From Verrucomicrobiota bacterium (lineage in GTDB: Bacteria > Verrucomicrobiota > Kiritimatiellia > UBA8416 > JABMPJ01), in NCBI GenBank assembly GCA_018648805.1, contig JABGQM010000034.1, positions 1 to 45,663 on the forward strand: a stretch of 45,663 bases of DNA. The letters run 5' to 3'. How positions within the stretch are numbered: position 1 is the stretch's first letter; each line of letters opens with the position of its first letter. Shown here piece after piece: positions 32,657 through 42,706 of the stretch. A model generated the notes under the pieces. That model was not told the DNA's origin. It searched no databases and was given only the letters and a program-made list of their open reading frames with translations. Both the position numbers and the translations under genes were made by a program.

Positions 32657-35121
32657 ACGAACGGGTAGAGCGGTTACGGACGGAGAGTTTTGAGACCCCG
32701 ATCACGATCTCGGCCGAGCGGGCCGAGCTAATCACCGATTTCTATCGCGAGAACATCGGAAAGTTTTCCTCTGCGATGATGCGGGCCAAAGCCCTGGAGT
32801 ACCTCTACCAGAACCAGACCGTCTATATTGGGGCGGATGAACTGGTCGTGGGGGAGCGCGGCCCGTCGCCACGTGCGGTTTCCACGTATCCGGAACTGAC
32901 CTGTCACAGTGAGAAGGATCTGCGCGTGCTTAACAATCGTCCCATGACCAGCTATGGGGTCAGCGATGAGGCGGTCGCGGTGTATCGCGACAAGGTGATT
33001 CCCTTCTGGGAGGGACGCACGATACGCGATCATATTTTCGAGGGACTCAGCGAGGAGTGGCGGGCGGCCTATTCTGCCGGGGTCTTCACCGAGTTCATGG
33101 AGCAGCGCGCCCCGGGGCATACCACCCTCGACGGCAAGTTCTACCAGAAGGGTCTGCTTGGCTTCAAGGCGGACATCGCGGCGGCGCTGGCGGCGCTGGA
33201 TGTCACAGCCGATCACGACGCTGTGGCCAAGCGCGAAGAGCTCAAGGCGATGGACGTGGCCTGTGACGCGGTCATCACGTTTGCGCGCCGTCATGCCGAG
33301 CTGGCCGAGACGATGGCGGCGGCGTGTGAGGATGCCGCGCGCCAAGAGGAGCTGCTGCGGATCGCACGCAGCTGCCGGCACGTGCCGGGGAACGCACCAC
33401 GCGATTTCCGCGAGGCGCTGCAGATGTACTGGTTTATGCACCTGGCCACGATTACCGAGCTGAACGGCTGGGACTCGATGAACCCCGGGCATCTGGACCG
33501 CTACTTCCTTCCCTTCTATCAGCAGGACTGCGCGGCAGGCACGCTCGACCGTGAGCAGGCACGCGAGTGGCTGGAGTGTTTCTGGATCAAATTCAACAAT
33601 CACCCCGCGCCGCCCAAGGTGGGCGTGACGGCGGCAGAGAGCGGCACCTACAACGATTTCACCAACATCAACATGGGGGGCATTCTGCCGGATGGCAGCG
33701 ATGGCGTGAACGAACTGTCGTATCTCATGCTCGAGGTGATGGATGCGATTCACCTGCTCCAGCCGCAAGGCAATATCCAGCTCAGCCGCAAGAATCCGGA
33801 CCGCTTTCTCAAGGCCGCCTGCCGCGTGATCCGCAACGGGTACGGCTATCCCTCCGTGTTCAACGCCGACGGGGTGGTCGAGCAGATGGTGCGCTGTGGC
33901 AAGAACATCGTGGATGCACGCGAGGGCGGCACGAGCGGCTGTGTCGAGACGGGTGCTTTCGGGAAAGAGGCCTACGTCCTGACCGGCTACCTCAATACGC
34001 CCAAAATCCTCGAGATTACGCTCAACAACGGGGTCGATCCCCGCAGCGGCAAGCAGATCGGTCTTGCGACCGGGGATCCCGCCTCGTTCGAGAGCTTCGA
34101 CGCGCTGTTTGCCGCGTTTGAACGTCAGTTGATCCATTTCGTCGATATCAAGGTGGCCGGCAATCAGTTCATTGAGCAGCTGTACGCCCGTGAGATGCCG
34201 GCGGTGTTTCTCTCCGTGTTGATTGATGACTGCATCAAGAACGGGATGGACTACAACGCCGGCGGGGCACGCTACAACACGACCTATATCCAGTGCGTGG
34301 GGATCGGAACCATCACCGACAGCCTCTCGGCCATGGCCCAGCATGTGTATGGGGAGGGAGGTCGGAAGTCCCTCCGTCGCCCTGTGGGCTATGGAGGGCA
34401 AGCGGAGGTCGGAGGTCCCTCCGTCGCCCTGCGGGCTATGGAGGGCAAGCGGAAGTCGGAAGATGGAGTCGATATGTCCGAATTGCTGGCGGCTCTGGCG
34501 GATGATTTTGAGGGCAAGGATGAGCTGCGTCAGCGGCTGGCGGATGAGACGCCGCGCTACGGGAATGATGACGATGCGGCGGATGACATTATGCGGCGGG
34601 TCTTTGAATCCCTGTTCACGGCGATTGACGGGCGACCCAATGCGCGCGGGGGTGAGTATCACGTCGATATGCTGCCGACCACGTGCCATATCTACTTCGG
34701 GAGAATTCTGGGGGCTTCGGCGGATGGACGCCGGGCGGGGACGCCGGTCTCGGAGGGAATCTCGCCGTCACAGGGCGCGGACCGGCATGGCCCGACCGCG
34801 GTGGTCAAGTCGGCCGCCAAGATGGACCAGCTGCGTACGGGCGGCACCTTGCTCAACATGAAGTTTTTGCCCAGCGTGCTCAAGGATGAGGACGGTATCA
34901 CCAAGCTGAGTCATCTCGTGCGGACCTACTTCCGCATGGACGGCCATCATGTGCAGTTCAACGTGGTGGATGCCGAGGCGCTGCGCGAGGCCCAGCAACA
35001 TCCCGAGCAGCACCGCGACCTGATTGTGCGTGTGGCGGGCTACAGCGACTACTTCTGTGACCTCAGCCGCGAGCTGCAGGACGAGATCATCGCCCGTACC
35101 GCGCATGAGGGGGAGCAGTGA
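32653..35121 (+). CDS. hypD: Glycyl-radical dehydratase, 4-hydroxyproline type
   Basis: 822 residues. Close in sequence to trans-4-hydroxy-L-proline dehydratase (HypD): FTEFMEQRAPGHTT, GGTSGCVETGAFGKEAYVLT, GYLNTPKILEITLNNG, and the radical site RVAGYSDYF. Thiyl Cys430, base Glu432 and radical Gly796 are in place. HypD removes water from hydroxyproline to give pyrroline-5-carboxylate, an anaerobic route to proline or energy. The protein is about 33 residues longer than the clostridial enzyme; the extra part is about residues 569-602, encoded by an inserted tandem repeat (34358-34457). No proC is in the window, so other substrates remain possible. Induced probably by the divergent PAS-AraC regulator. 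Confidence 0.85.
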   Translation: MNERVERLRTESFETPITISAERAELITDFYRENIGKFSSAMMRAKALEYLYQNQTVYIGADELVVGERGPSPRAVSTYPELTCHSEKDLRVLNNRPMTSYGVSDEAVAVYRDKVIPFWEGRTIRDHIFEGLSEEWRAAYSAGVFTEFMEQRAPGHTTLDGKFYQKGLLGFKADIAAALAALDVTADHDAVAKREELKAMDVACDAVITFARRHAELAETMAAACEDAARQEELLRIARSCRHVPGNAPRDFREALQMYWFMHLATITELNGWDSMNPGHLDRYFLPFYQQDCAAGTLDREQAREWLECFWIKFNNHPAPPKVGVTAAESGTYNDFTNINMGGILPDGSDGVNELSYLMLEVMDAIHLLQPQGNIQLSRKNPDRFLKAACRVIRNGYGYPSVFNADGVVEQMVRCGKNIVDAREGGTSGCVETGAFGKEAYVLTGYLNTPKILEITLNNGVDPRSGKQIGLATGDPASFESFDALFAAFERQLIHFVDIKVAGNQFIEQLYAREMPAVFLSVLIDDCIKNGMDYNAGGARYNTTYIQCVGIGTITDSLSAMAQHVYGEGGRKSLRRPVGYGGQAEVGGPSVALRAMEGKRKSEDGVDMSELLAALADDFEGKDELRQRLADETPRYGNDDDAADDIMRRVFESLFTAIDGRPNARGGEYHVDMLPTTCHIYFGRILGASADGRRAGTPVSEGISPSQGADRHGPTAVVKSAAKMDQLRTGGTLLNMKFLPSVLKDEDGITKLSHLVRTYFRMDGHHVQFNVVDAEALREAQQHPEQHRDLIVRVAGYSDYFCDLSRELQDEIIARTAHEGEQ
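34358..34457. repeat. Tandem REP-like palindrome inside the dehydratase gene
   Basis: Two copies of a 47-bp unit (starts 34358 and 34405), each with the dispersed palindrome CCCTCCGTCGCCCTG(T/C)GGG then CTATGGAGGGCAAGCGG, plus a short tail (GAAGTCGG). As 47 is not a multiple of three the copies are read in different frames (RKSLRRPVGYGGQAE, then GGPSVALRAMEGKRK), yet the frame of the enzyme is kept on both sides. Intergenic relatives lie at 1060-1087, 13722-13753 and 18783-18816. Confidence 0.88.
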
Positions 35122-35133
35122 GCCCAAAAGGAC

Positions 35134-36468
<1,335 letters not shown>

Positions 36469-36479
36469 GTTTTTGTTCT

Positions 36480-36690
36480 GCGGCTGTCTTGCCCCCTGCC
36501 GGCTTGTCCGGCAGGAGGCCAAGATCGTCGCATAGGAGTGATCTGACGTAGGCCTCTGCGGCTGTCGGAGCGCGAGGACTGGCCATACGGCTCTCCTCGC
36601 TCATGACAGCCGCATGGCCCTATGGTCCTCGCTCCCTGGGAGGCGCGGATCTCCTGCACCTGCCGGGTGAACCGGCAGGGGGCGAGAGAG
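36480..36690. repeat. Nested hairpins between gap and pgk
   Basis: Two near-identical hairpins, CCTGCCGG-CTTGT-CCGGCAGG (36495-36515) and CCTGCCGG-GTGAA-CCGGCAGG (36659-36679), flank a longer stem (TGCGGCTGTC at 36557-36566 with GACAGCCGCA at 36605-36614, enclosing GAGGA/TCCTC). CTTGCCCCCTGCCGG and CCGGCAGGGGGCGAG also make one outer palindrome. It may end or attenuate gap transcription, or stabilise RNA ends. No gene fits in this gap. Confidence 0.75.
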
Positions 36691-36723
36691 TTTTGAGTTG
36701 AAGTAGGAAGACAGGAAGAGCAG

Positions 36724-37926
36724 ATGGACAAGAAGACGGTTAGAGACTTGGACCTGAAGGGGAAGCGCGTTTTGATGCGCGTGGACTTCAACGTGCCGCT
36801 GGATGGCAGCACCGTGACGGACGATACGCGTATTCGGGCCGCGCTCAAGACGATTGAGTACGTTCTGGATGCAGGCGCTTCGCTGGTCCTGATGAGCCAC
36901 CTCGGTCGCCCCAAGGGCGAAGCCAAGCCCGAGTTCAGTCTGCGTCCCGCGGCCGACAAACTGTCTGAGCTGCTGGGCAAGCCGGTCGCTTTTGCGCCCG
37001 ACTGCATCGGTGCCGACGTTAAGGCCATGGCCGATGCGCTGCAGGCCGGCGACGTGCTGCTGCTGGAAAATCTCCGTTTTCATCCCGAAGAAGAGGGTAA
37101 GACCGTTACGTCCGAAGCCCAGGAGGCCTTTGCCTCTGAGTTGGCTACGCTGGGCGACGTGTATGTAAACGACGCTTTCGGTACCGCGCATCGCGCGCAT
37201 GCCTCCATGGCGGTCGTGACGAAGCACATTGACGAGTGTGCCGCAGGTTTCCTTCTGGAAAAGGAAATCGAGTATCTCGGCAAGGCCGTGGCCACTCCTG
37301 AACACCCCTTTGTAGCGGTGATCGGCGGGGCCAAAATTAGCGGTAAGATCGATGTGCTGCGCAAGCTGGCCGATAAGGTCGACACCATTATCGTGGGTGG
37401 CGGCATGGCCTATACATTTTATGTAGCCAAGGGAATCCCGATAGGCGACTCCCTGGTTGAAACCGAGAAGGTCGAGCTGGCCAAAGAGACCATGGCGCTG
37501 CTGGCGTCAAAGGGCGTCAAACTGCTCTTGCCAATCGATCACGTCGTGGCGGATGCCTTCAGCGCGGATGCCAATGTGAAGACGGTGGACGAGGCCGGCA
37601 TCGAGGATGGCTGGATGGCCCTGGATGTGGGACCGAAGACGGCTGAGCTGTTTGGGGCCGAGCTGGCCACGGCAAAGACGGTGGTGTGGAACGGCCCGAT
37701 GGGCTGTTTCGAAATGGCCCCGTTTGCAGCCGGCACGATGAGCATTGCCCGCGTGGTGGCCGCGACCGATTGCGTCAGCATTATCGGCGGGGGCGACAGT
37801 GTGAGCGCGGTCAACCAGAGTGGATTGGCCGTCCAGATGTCTCATATCAGCACTGGCGGCGGCGCGAGCCTTGAATTTTTGGAGGGCAAGGCATTGCCCG
37901 GAATTACCGCATTAAGCGACAAGTAG
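36724..37926 (+). CDS. pgk: Phosphoglycerate kinase
   Basis: 400 residues, full length. N-terminal substrate-binding [10 protein letters not shown] (19-28), SHLGRPKG (59-66), [12 protein letters not shown], the hinge, and the C-terminal nucleotide-binding [13 protein letters not shown]. It transfers the high-energy phosphate of 1,3-bisphosphoglycerate to ADP. It starts 33 bases after the structured repeat with Shine-Dalgarno GGAAGAG and is followed 11 bases later by tpiA. Confidence 0.97.
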   Translation: MDKKTVRDLDLKGKRVLMRVDFNVPLDGSTVTDDTRIRAALKTIEYVLDAGASLVLMSHLGRPKGEAKPEFSLRPAADKLSELLGKPVAFAPDCIGADVKAMADALQAGDVLLLENLRFHPEEEGKTVTSEAQEAFASELATLGDVYVNDAFGTAHRAHASMAVVTKHIDECAAGFLLEKEIEYLGKAVATPEHPFVAVIGGAKISGKIDVLRKLADKVDTIIVGGGMAYTFYVAKGIPIGDSLVETEKVELAKETMALLASKGVKLLLPIDHVVADAFSADANVKTVDEAGIEDGWMALDVGPKTAELFGAELATAKTVVWNGPMGCFEMAPFAAGTMSIARVVAATDCVSIIGGGDSVSAVNQSGLAVQMSHISTGGGASLEFLEGKALPGITALSDK

Positions 37927-37937
37927 GAGAGAGCAGC

Positions 37938-38696
37938 ATGAAGATCAGAAAGAAGATTATTGCCGGCAACTGGAAGATGAACAAGACCGTTGCGGATGCG
38001 CAGGAGCTGGCCTCCAGCATTAAGCTTGAGCTGGCCGATTGCCGCGAAGTGGACGTGGTGCTCTGTCCGCCCTTTACCGCCCTCAAGGCCGTCGGTGAGA
38101 TTATCGACAACACCTCGATCAAGCTCGGGGCCCAGAACATGCACTGGGAGCCGGACGGCGCCTATACCGGCGAGATCTCGGCGGGCATGCTGCGCGACCT
38201 TTATTGCCACTATGTGATCCTGGGTCACAGTGAACGGCGCACCTATTTCGGTGAAACCGACGCGATCGTGAACCACAAGGTCAAGGCCGCCCTGGCCGCC
38301 AACCTGCTGCCGATCGTCTGCGTGGGCGAATCGCTCGAGGAGCGCGAAGCGGATCGTACCGAAGAGGTCATCCAGAACCAGATTGAGGGCAGCCTAAGCG
38401 GCCTGGCCGAAGAGCTCAAGCAGGTCATCGTGGCCTATGAGCCGATCTGGGCTATTGGCACGGGCCGTACCGCGACGCCCCAGATGGCTCAGGATGTGCA
38501 TGCTTTCATTCGTCGTGTTTTGACCGGACTGAGCGACGCCGAGACGGCGGAGACGGTTCGTATTCAGTATGGTGGCAGCATGAAGCCCGGCAATGCCGAA
38601 GAGCTGCTTTCACAGCCCGACATCGATGGCGGGTTGATTGGCGGCGCTGCACTGGATGCGCGCTCGTTTGTGGAAATTGTGCGTCACGGTGTGTAG
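37938..38696 (+). CDS. tpiA: Triosephosphate isomerase
   Basis: 252 residues. Active-site residues Asn11, Lys13 (GNWKMNK), His97 (GHSERR) and Glu168 (AYEPIWAIGTG) are all present, with the phosphate loop YGGSMKPGN near the C-terminus. It interconverts dihydroxyacetone phosphate and glyceraldehyde 3-phosphate. Shine-Dalgarno GGAGAGAG. Part of the glycolytic operon and followed 18 bases later by secG, a frequent pairing. Confidence 0.97.
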   Translation: MKIRKKIIAGNWKMNKTVADAQELASSIKLELADCREVDVVLCPPFTALKAVGEIIDNTSIKLGAQNMHWEPDGAYTGEISAGMLRDLYCHYVILGHSERRTYFGETDAIVNHKVKAALAANLLPIVCVGESLEEREADRTEEVIQNQIEGSLSGLAEELKQVIVAYEPIWAIGTGRTATPQMAQDVHAFIRRVLTGLSDAETAETVRIQYGGSMKPGNAEELLSQPDIDGGLIGGAALDARSFVEIVRHGV

Positions 38697-38714
38697 ACGC
38701 GAGAGGAATTCGTT

Positions 38715-39233
38715 ATGGCTACGTTTGTGAGATATGTTTTGATTCTGATTGAAGTCCTCTGCAGTTTATTGCTGATTGGGGTGATCCTGGTGCAGCGCAC
38801 CAAGAGCCAGGGACTCGGCATGGCCCTCGGCGGACAGATGGGGGAGGCCCTTTTCGGCGCACGCATGGGCAACGTTATGACGAAGGTCACGGTAATCCTG
38901 GGTATTGTGTTTCTCGTGAATACGACGCTTCTGGCCTACATTGGTGCCAGCAGTCGCACGGTTTCGGTTACCGATGGTGTGGCACCGCCCCCCGCCGTAC
39001 CGACCGCACCGGCCACGCCGATGGGTGGCGTCCCCCCCCTGGCACCGCCGATGGATATGCCGGTGGATGCGGTTCCGGCCGTCGACACGACAGTTGCTAT
39101 TCCGGCCCCGGTGGTAATCGACGAGGCGGGTGCCACGGCGCCGGCCGTACCGGTGACTGCGGTTGAGGTTCCGGCCGCACCACCTGCTCCGCTTGCTCCG
39201 CCACCGCCACCTGCTCCTGTGGTTGTACCGTAG
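38715..39233 (+). CDS. secG: SecG preprotein translocase subunit, extended tail
   Basis: 172 residues, about twice a normal SecG (75-110). Two membrane helices (VRYVLILIEVLCSLLLIGVI and MTKVTVILGIVFLVNTTLLA) flank the conserved loop VQRTKSQGLGMALGGQM. After about residue 80 comes a 90-residue low-complexity Pro/Ala/Val tail (APPPAVPTAPATPMGG to APPPPPAPVVVP). SecG assists SecYE in protein export. The tpiA-secG order is common in bacteria. The tail may be a disordered extension; its function is unknown. Confidence 0.93.
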   Translation: MATFVRYVLILIEVLCSLLLIGVILVQRTKSQGLGMALGGQMGEALFGARMGNVMTKVTVILGIVFLVNTTLLAYIGASSRTVSVTDGVAPPPAVPTAPATPMGGVPPLAPPMDMPVDAVPAVDTTVAIPAPVVIDEAGATAPAVPVTAVEVPAAPPAPLAPPPPPAPVVVP

Positions 39234-39260
39234 CTTGAGCCCGGCCCACTCGGAGAACAG

Positions 39261-39398
39261 GGACTAGGCGCTAGGGATTAGGCGCTAGGGATGTGAAAGA
39301 GCAACGCACGGGTGCAAGCTAGGTAGTGGTACCAGGCAGCAGTAGACTAACGCCTAACGCCTAACGCCTAACGCCTAACGCCTAACGCCTAGTGCCTG
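39261..39398. repeat. Heptamer array CTAACGC with inverted partner
   Basis: Six perfect CTAACGC heptamers run 39347-39388, then a variant CTAGTGC. The left arm (39261-39290) is GGACTAGGCGCTAGGGATTA followed by GGCGCTAGGG, i.e. TAGGCG words in the opposite sense, so the region can fold back on itself. It lies between secG and the phosphotransferase gene, leaving only about 18 bases before that gene's start. Confidence 0.8.
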
Positions 39399-39415
39399 GA
39401 TCATGGGAGATGCGT

Positions 39416-40525
39416 ATGAATGCGGCAGCCATGGCGGTTCAGTTCAGTGTGGATGGCCGTCCCGTATCGGTCAGCCCCACCGGCAGCGGTAATGTAAACG
39501 ACACCTACCTCGCCATCTTCCGTACCACGTTTTCTGAGGAACGCTTCATTCTGCAGCGGATCAACGGCAAGGTGTTTGCCGATCCCTCGTTGATCATGCA
39601 GAACCTGAAGGTGGTCACCAACCACGTCCACCGGCGACTCGAGCGTGAGGCAGACGATGCCGACCGGATCTGGCAGCTGCCACGCATCATTCCCGCGAAG
39701 TCGGGTGAGGACTTTCTGCTGGATGATGAAGAAAACGTCTGGCGCGCCATATCCCTGATCGCATCGGCGAGTTCGTATGACGCGATTCACAGCCTGGAGC
39801 ATGCGCATGAGGCCGGCTTTGTGCTGGGACAGTTTCAGCGCCTGATCAGCGATATCGACCCGGCACGCCTTCACGATACGCTGGAGGGCTTTCATGTCAC
39901 CCCAGGCTACCTGGCCGGGCTGGATGCGGCGCTCGAGACGGTGCAGGGGCGTGAGCGGGCCGAGAGCACGACCGAGGCACGCACCTGCCTGAAGTTCATC
40001 GCCACACGCCGCGAGTGGTGTTCGGTGCTCGAGGTGGCATGTGAGAGCGGCGTGCTGCAGGTGCGCCCGATCCACGGCGACCCCAAGATCTCAAACATCA
40101 TGATCGATGAGGACACCGGCAAGGGCACCAGCATTATCGATCTGGATACGGTCAAGCCGGGTCTGGTTCACTACGACTTCGGCGACTGTCTGCGCTCAGC
40201 CTGTAACCCGGCGGGTGAGGACGAAAAAGACCTCGAGACGGTCTTCTTCGATACCGATCTCTGCCAGGCCATCGTCAAGGGCTACATGACCTTTGCGGGC
40301 GAGTTTCTGACCGCGGCCGACCGGCATTATCTCTACGACAGTATTCGCCTGATCACGTTCGAATTGGGGTTGCGCTTCTTTGCCGACTTCCTGGCGGGCG
40401 ATGTCTACTTCAAGACTCAGTACGACGGTCACAACCTGCAGCGTGCACGGGTGCAGTTCAAGCTGTGCGAGAGCATCGAAACGCGCGAGCCGGTTATTCG
40501 GCGCATCCTCGACAAGTGTTCCTGA
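39416..40525 (+). CDS. APH-type phosphotransferase (sugar-kinase-like)
   Basis: 369 residues from ATG 39416 (GGGAGA upstream); the frame opens at 39392 inside the heptamer repeat. Kinase motifs: GNVNDTYLAIF nucleotide loop, RFILQRINGKVFADP, catalytic HGDPKISNIMID and metal-binding IDLDTVKPGLVHYDFGDCLR. This matches the aminoglycoside-phosphotransferase superfamily, and the N-terminal pattern is closest to N-acetylhexosamine 1-kinase (NahK)-like proteins. It probably phosphorylates a sugar or amino sugar; a resistance role is unlikely. Substrate not determinable. Confidence 0.85.
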   Translation: MNAAAMAVQFSVDGRPVSVSPTGSGNVNDTYLAIFRTTFSEERFILQRINGKVFADPSLIMQNLKVVTNHVHRRLEREADDADRIWQLPRIIPAKSGEDFLLDDEENVWRAISLIASASSYDAIHSLEHAHEAGFVLGQFQRLISDIDPARLHDTLEGFHVTPGYLAGLDAALETVQGRERAESTTEARTCLKFIATRREWCSVLEVACESGVLQVRPIHGDPKISNIMIDEDTGKGTSIIDLDTVKPGLVHYDFGDCLRSACNPAGEDEKDLETVFFDTDLCQAIVKGYMTFAGEFLTAADRHYLYDSIRLITFELGLRFFADFLAGDVYFKTQYDGHNLQRARVQFKLCESIETREPVIRRILDKCS

Positions 40526-40532
40526 GACGGCC

Positions 40533-41324
40533 TCAGTAGGCGTGTTCGTCGGAGGGGAACGTGCCCGCTTCGACCTCATCCTTGTAGGCGTCAAAGGCGG
40601 CTGTCATCGTCGCCCCCAGCTCGGCGTAGCGCTTGGCGAAGCGCGGTGTGAGATGGCTGTGCAGGCCTAGCATATCGTGCGTGACAAGGATCTGTCCGTC
40701 GCAATAGCGCCCCGCCCCAATCCCGATCGTGGGAATCCCCGCCGCCGCGGTGAGTTGCCGGCCGACCGGTTCGGGCACACATTCGAGCACGAGCGCGAAA
40801 CAGCCGGCGGCCTCAAGCGCAGCCGCATCGGCCAGGAGCTGCGTGACCTGTTCGGGGGCGCGTCCCTGGACCTTGTAACCGCCCACTTGCTTGATGCTCT
40901 GTGGGGTCAGTCCGATGTGCCCCAGGACCGGGATGCCGTTCTGATTGAGCGCCTCGACCAGCGGGGCACGAAAGGCGCCTCCCTCGACCTTGACCGCGTC
41001 CGCCCCGGCCTCCTTGATGAAGCGTCCGGCGTTGGCAAGCCCCTGTTCGAGCGAGACCTGGTAGGAGAGAAAAGGCATATCAGCTACGACGAGCGACTGT
41101 GTGACGCCGCGCACGACCGCCGCGGTGTGGTGCAGCATCTCTTCCATCGTGACGGGCAGTGTAGTGGTGTAGCCCAGCATCGCCATGGCCAGCGAATCGC
41201 CGACGAGCGTCAGGGGGACCCCGGCGCCATCGATCAGCGTGGCGGTAGCATAGTCATAGGCGGTCAGGCAGGCCAGTTTCTGCTGGCCCTTGGCGGCGCG
41301 AATCCTGGCGGTTGTCCATTGCAT
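40533..41324 (-). CDS. panB: Ketopantoate hydroxymethyltransferase
   Basis: 263 residues from ATG 41324 (MQWTTARIRAAKG); a GTG 12 bases earlier is possible. Diagnostic segments: LTAYDYATATLIDGAGVPLT, LVGDSLAMAMLGYTTTLPVT, HIGLTPQ, and GIPTIGIGAGRYCDGQILVT. It adds a hydroxymethyl group from methylene-tetrahydrofolate to 2-oxoisovalerate, the first step to pantothenate and coenzyme A. Last gene of the dapA-dapB-folK-panB operon; begins 5 bases after the folK stop. Pairing with folK fits its folate need. Confidence 0.96.
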   Translation of the reverse strand: MQWTTARIRAAKGQQKLACLTAYDYATATLIDGAGVPLTLVGDSLAMAMLGYTTTLPVTMEEMLHHTAAVVRGVTQSLVVADMPFLSYQVSLEQGLANAGRFIKEAGADAVKVEGGAFRAPLVEALNQNGIPVLGHIGLTPQSIKQVGGYKVQGRAPEQVTQLLADAAALEAAGCFALVLECVPEPVGRQLTAAAGIPTIGIGAGRYCDGQILVTHDMLGLHSHLTPRFAKRYAELGATMTAAFDAYKDEVEAGTFPSDEHAY

Positions 41325-41329
41325 AGTGG

Positions 41330-41887
41330 TTACCACTCCCGCTCAAAGAGAACCACTTTCGGTTCGAGGGGTAAAGTCGAAAGGATCGCGGCCACCTCGC
41401 GTGGGTCATCCGGCAGCACACGGTGTGGCCGTACGTCGGCCAGAGGCTGCACCACGAAACGGCGCTCCTGCCAGCGAGGGTGGGGGAGGGTCAGATCGGG
41501 CAGGGAGGCGGCGATGTCGCCGGCGTAGAGAATGTCGAGGTCGATCGGACGCGGCGCATTGCGGTCGCTGACGCGCTCGCGCCCCATCTCGTGTTCGATT
41601 TCATGCAGGTGCTGCATCAAACTGTAGGGGGCAATCTCCGTCTCAATGATCAGCACGGCATTCAGATAGGTCAGCGACTGGTAGGCCGCGGCCACATCCA
41701 CCGGCTCGGTATCGTAGATGGGCGACTGGGCCACGATCGTGAAGTCGGGGTCGTGCTGCAGGCGGTCGCGAGCCGTCTGCATGTTGAGCAGGCGGTCCCC
41801 GAGATTGGTGCCCATACTGATGCCGTACTCAAGCCGTCCGTGCGAGGTATGCAGCACCGAGGGGTGGCGGGGGGTGTCTGGCGTCAT
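41330..41887 (-). CDS. folK: Dihydropterin pyrophosphokinase (HPPK)
   Basis: 185 residues. HPPK family: GTNLGDRLLNMQTARDRL near the N-terminus, SPIYDTEPVD, FLNA-like YLNAVLIIET, and the signature RNAPRPIDLDILYAGD followed by LPHPRWQERRFVVQPLADV. It transfers pyrophosphate from ATP to 6-hydroxymethyl-dihydropterin in folate synthesis. The first 20 residues are extra relative to typical HPPK, so a later start is possible. It lies 6 bases downstream of dapB. Confidence 0.93.
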   Translation of the reverse strand: MTPDTPRHPSVLHTSHGRLEYGISMGTNLGDRLLNMQTARDRLQHDPDFTIVAQSPIYDTEPVDVAAAYQSLTYLNAVLIIETEIAPYSLMQHLHEIEHEMGRERVSDRNAPRPIDLDILYAGDIAASLPDLTLPHPRWQERRFVVQPLADVRPHRVLPDDPREVAAILSTLPLEPKVVLFEREW

Positions 41888-41893
41888 GACCGG

Positions 41894-42706
41894 CTAGCCC
41901 CCGGCGGGCGTGATGCCCAGCACGTCCTGCATGTTGTAGAGGCCGGCCGGCTTGCCGGGCGCCCACTGGGCGGCCTTAATGGCACCCATGGCAAAGGTGT
42001 CGCGGCTACTGGCGCGGTGGGTAAGTTCGAGCCGCTCGCCGTCGGTCGCGAACATCACGGTGTGATCCCCCACGATATCGCCGCCGCGAATGGCGTGAAT
42101 GCCAATGCGTCCGGGAACGCGCTCGCCCGTCATGCCATGGCGTCCGTAATCGGCCACCGCCTCCAGATCGACCCCGCGTCCGGCGGCTGCATTTTCGGCC
42201 AGGCCGAGGGCGGTGCCGCTGGGCGCGTCCTGCTTGTGGCGGTGATGCGTCTCCATGATTTCGATGTCATAGGCCTCGCTCAGTCCGGCCGCGGCCTGCT
42301 TGACCATGGCGAAGAGCAGGTTCATGCCCAGGCTCATGTTGGGGGCCCAGATCACCGGGATCACCTCGGCGGCGGCGTGTACGGCGGCGGTCTCCTCGTC
42401 GGTCAACCCCGTGGTGCCGAGGACAAAGGCCTTGCCAGCCTCGCGGGCGGCCGCGACATGCGCCGGAACGGCGGTGTGAAAGGTGAAATCGATGACGACA
42501 TCGGCCGCGCTCACGACCGCGAGCTGATCGGAGATGGCGACCCCGATGGGGTCGATACCGGCGACCTGGCCGGCATCGCGCCCGATGAGGGCATGCCCGG
42601 CCTGCTCGGTAGCGGCGCTGACCGTGGTGGCTGGATTCTCTCCCGCGTAGCGAATGATGGCTTGCCCCATCCGTCCGCTGGCACCTGTAACGGCGATTGA
42701 TGTCAT
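41894..42706 (-). CDS. dapB: 4-hydroxy-tetrahydrodipicolinate reductase
   Basis: 270 residues. NAD(P)-binding VTGASGRMGQAIIR (6-19), GTTGLTDE, WAPNMSLGMNLLF, and the catalytic signature ETHHRHKQDAPSGTAL. It reduces hydroxy-tetrahydrodipicolinate in lysine and diaminopimelate synthesis. Its start overlaps the dapA stop by 4 bases (ATGA), so the two are coupled. Confidence 0.97.
   Translation of the reverse strand: MTSIAVTGASGRMGQAIIRYAGENPATTVSAATEQAGHALIGRDAGQVAGIDPIGVAISDQLAVVSAADVVIDFTFHTAVPAHVAAAREAGKAFVLGTTGLTDEETAAVHAAAEVIPVIWAPNMSLGMNLLFAMVKQAAAGLSEAYDIEIMETHHRHKQDAPSGTALGLAENAAAGRGVDLEAVADYGRHGMTGERVPGRIGIHAIRGGDIVGDHTVMFATDGERLELTHRASSRDTFAMGAIKAAQWAPGKPAGLYNMQDVLGITPAGG

Noticed and set aside
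32728..34689. 653-codon minus-strand frame
   Set aside because: Shadow of the glycyl-radical enzyme, with no recognisable motif and no ribosome-binding site.
32653..35121. Pyruvate formate-lyase assignment
   Set aside because: Single Cys site GCVET instead of the PFL Cys-Cys pair, and strong likeness to HypD segments.
41423..42700. 425-codon plus-strand frame over folK and dapB
   Set aside because: Antisense shadow of two clear enzymes.
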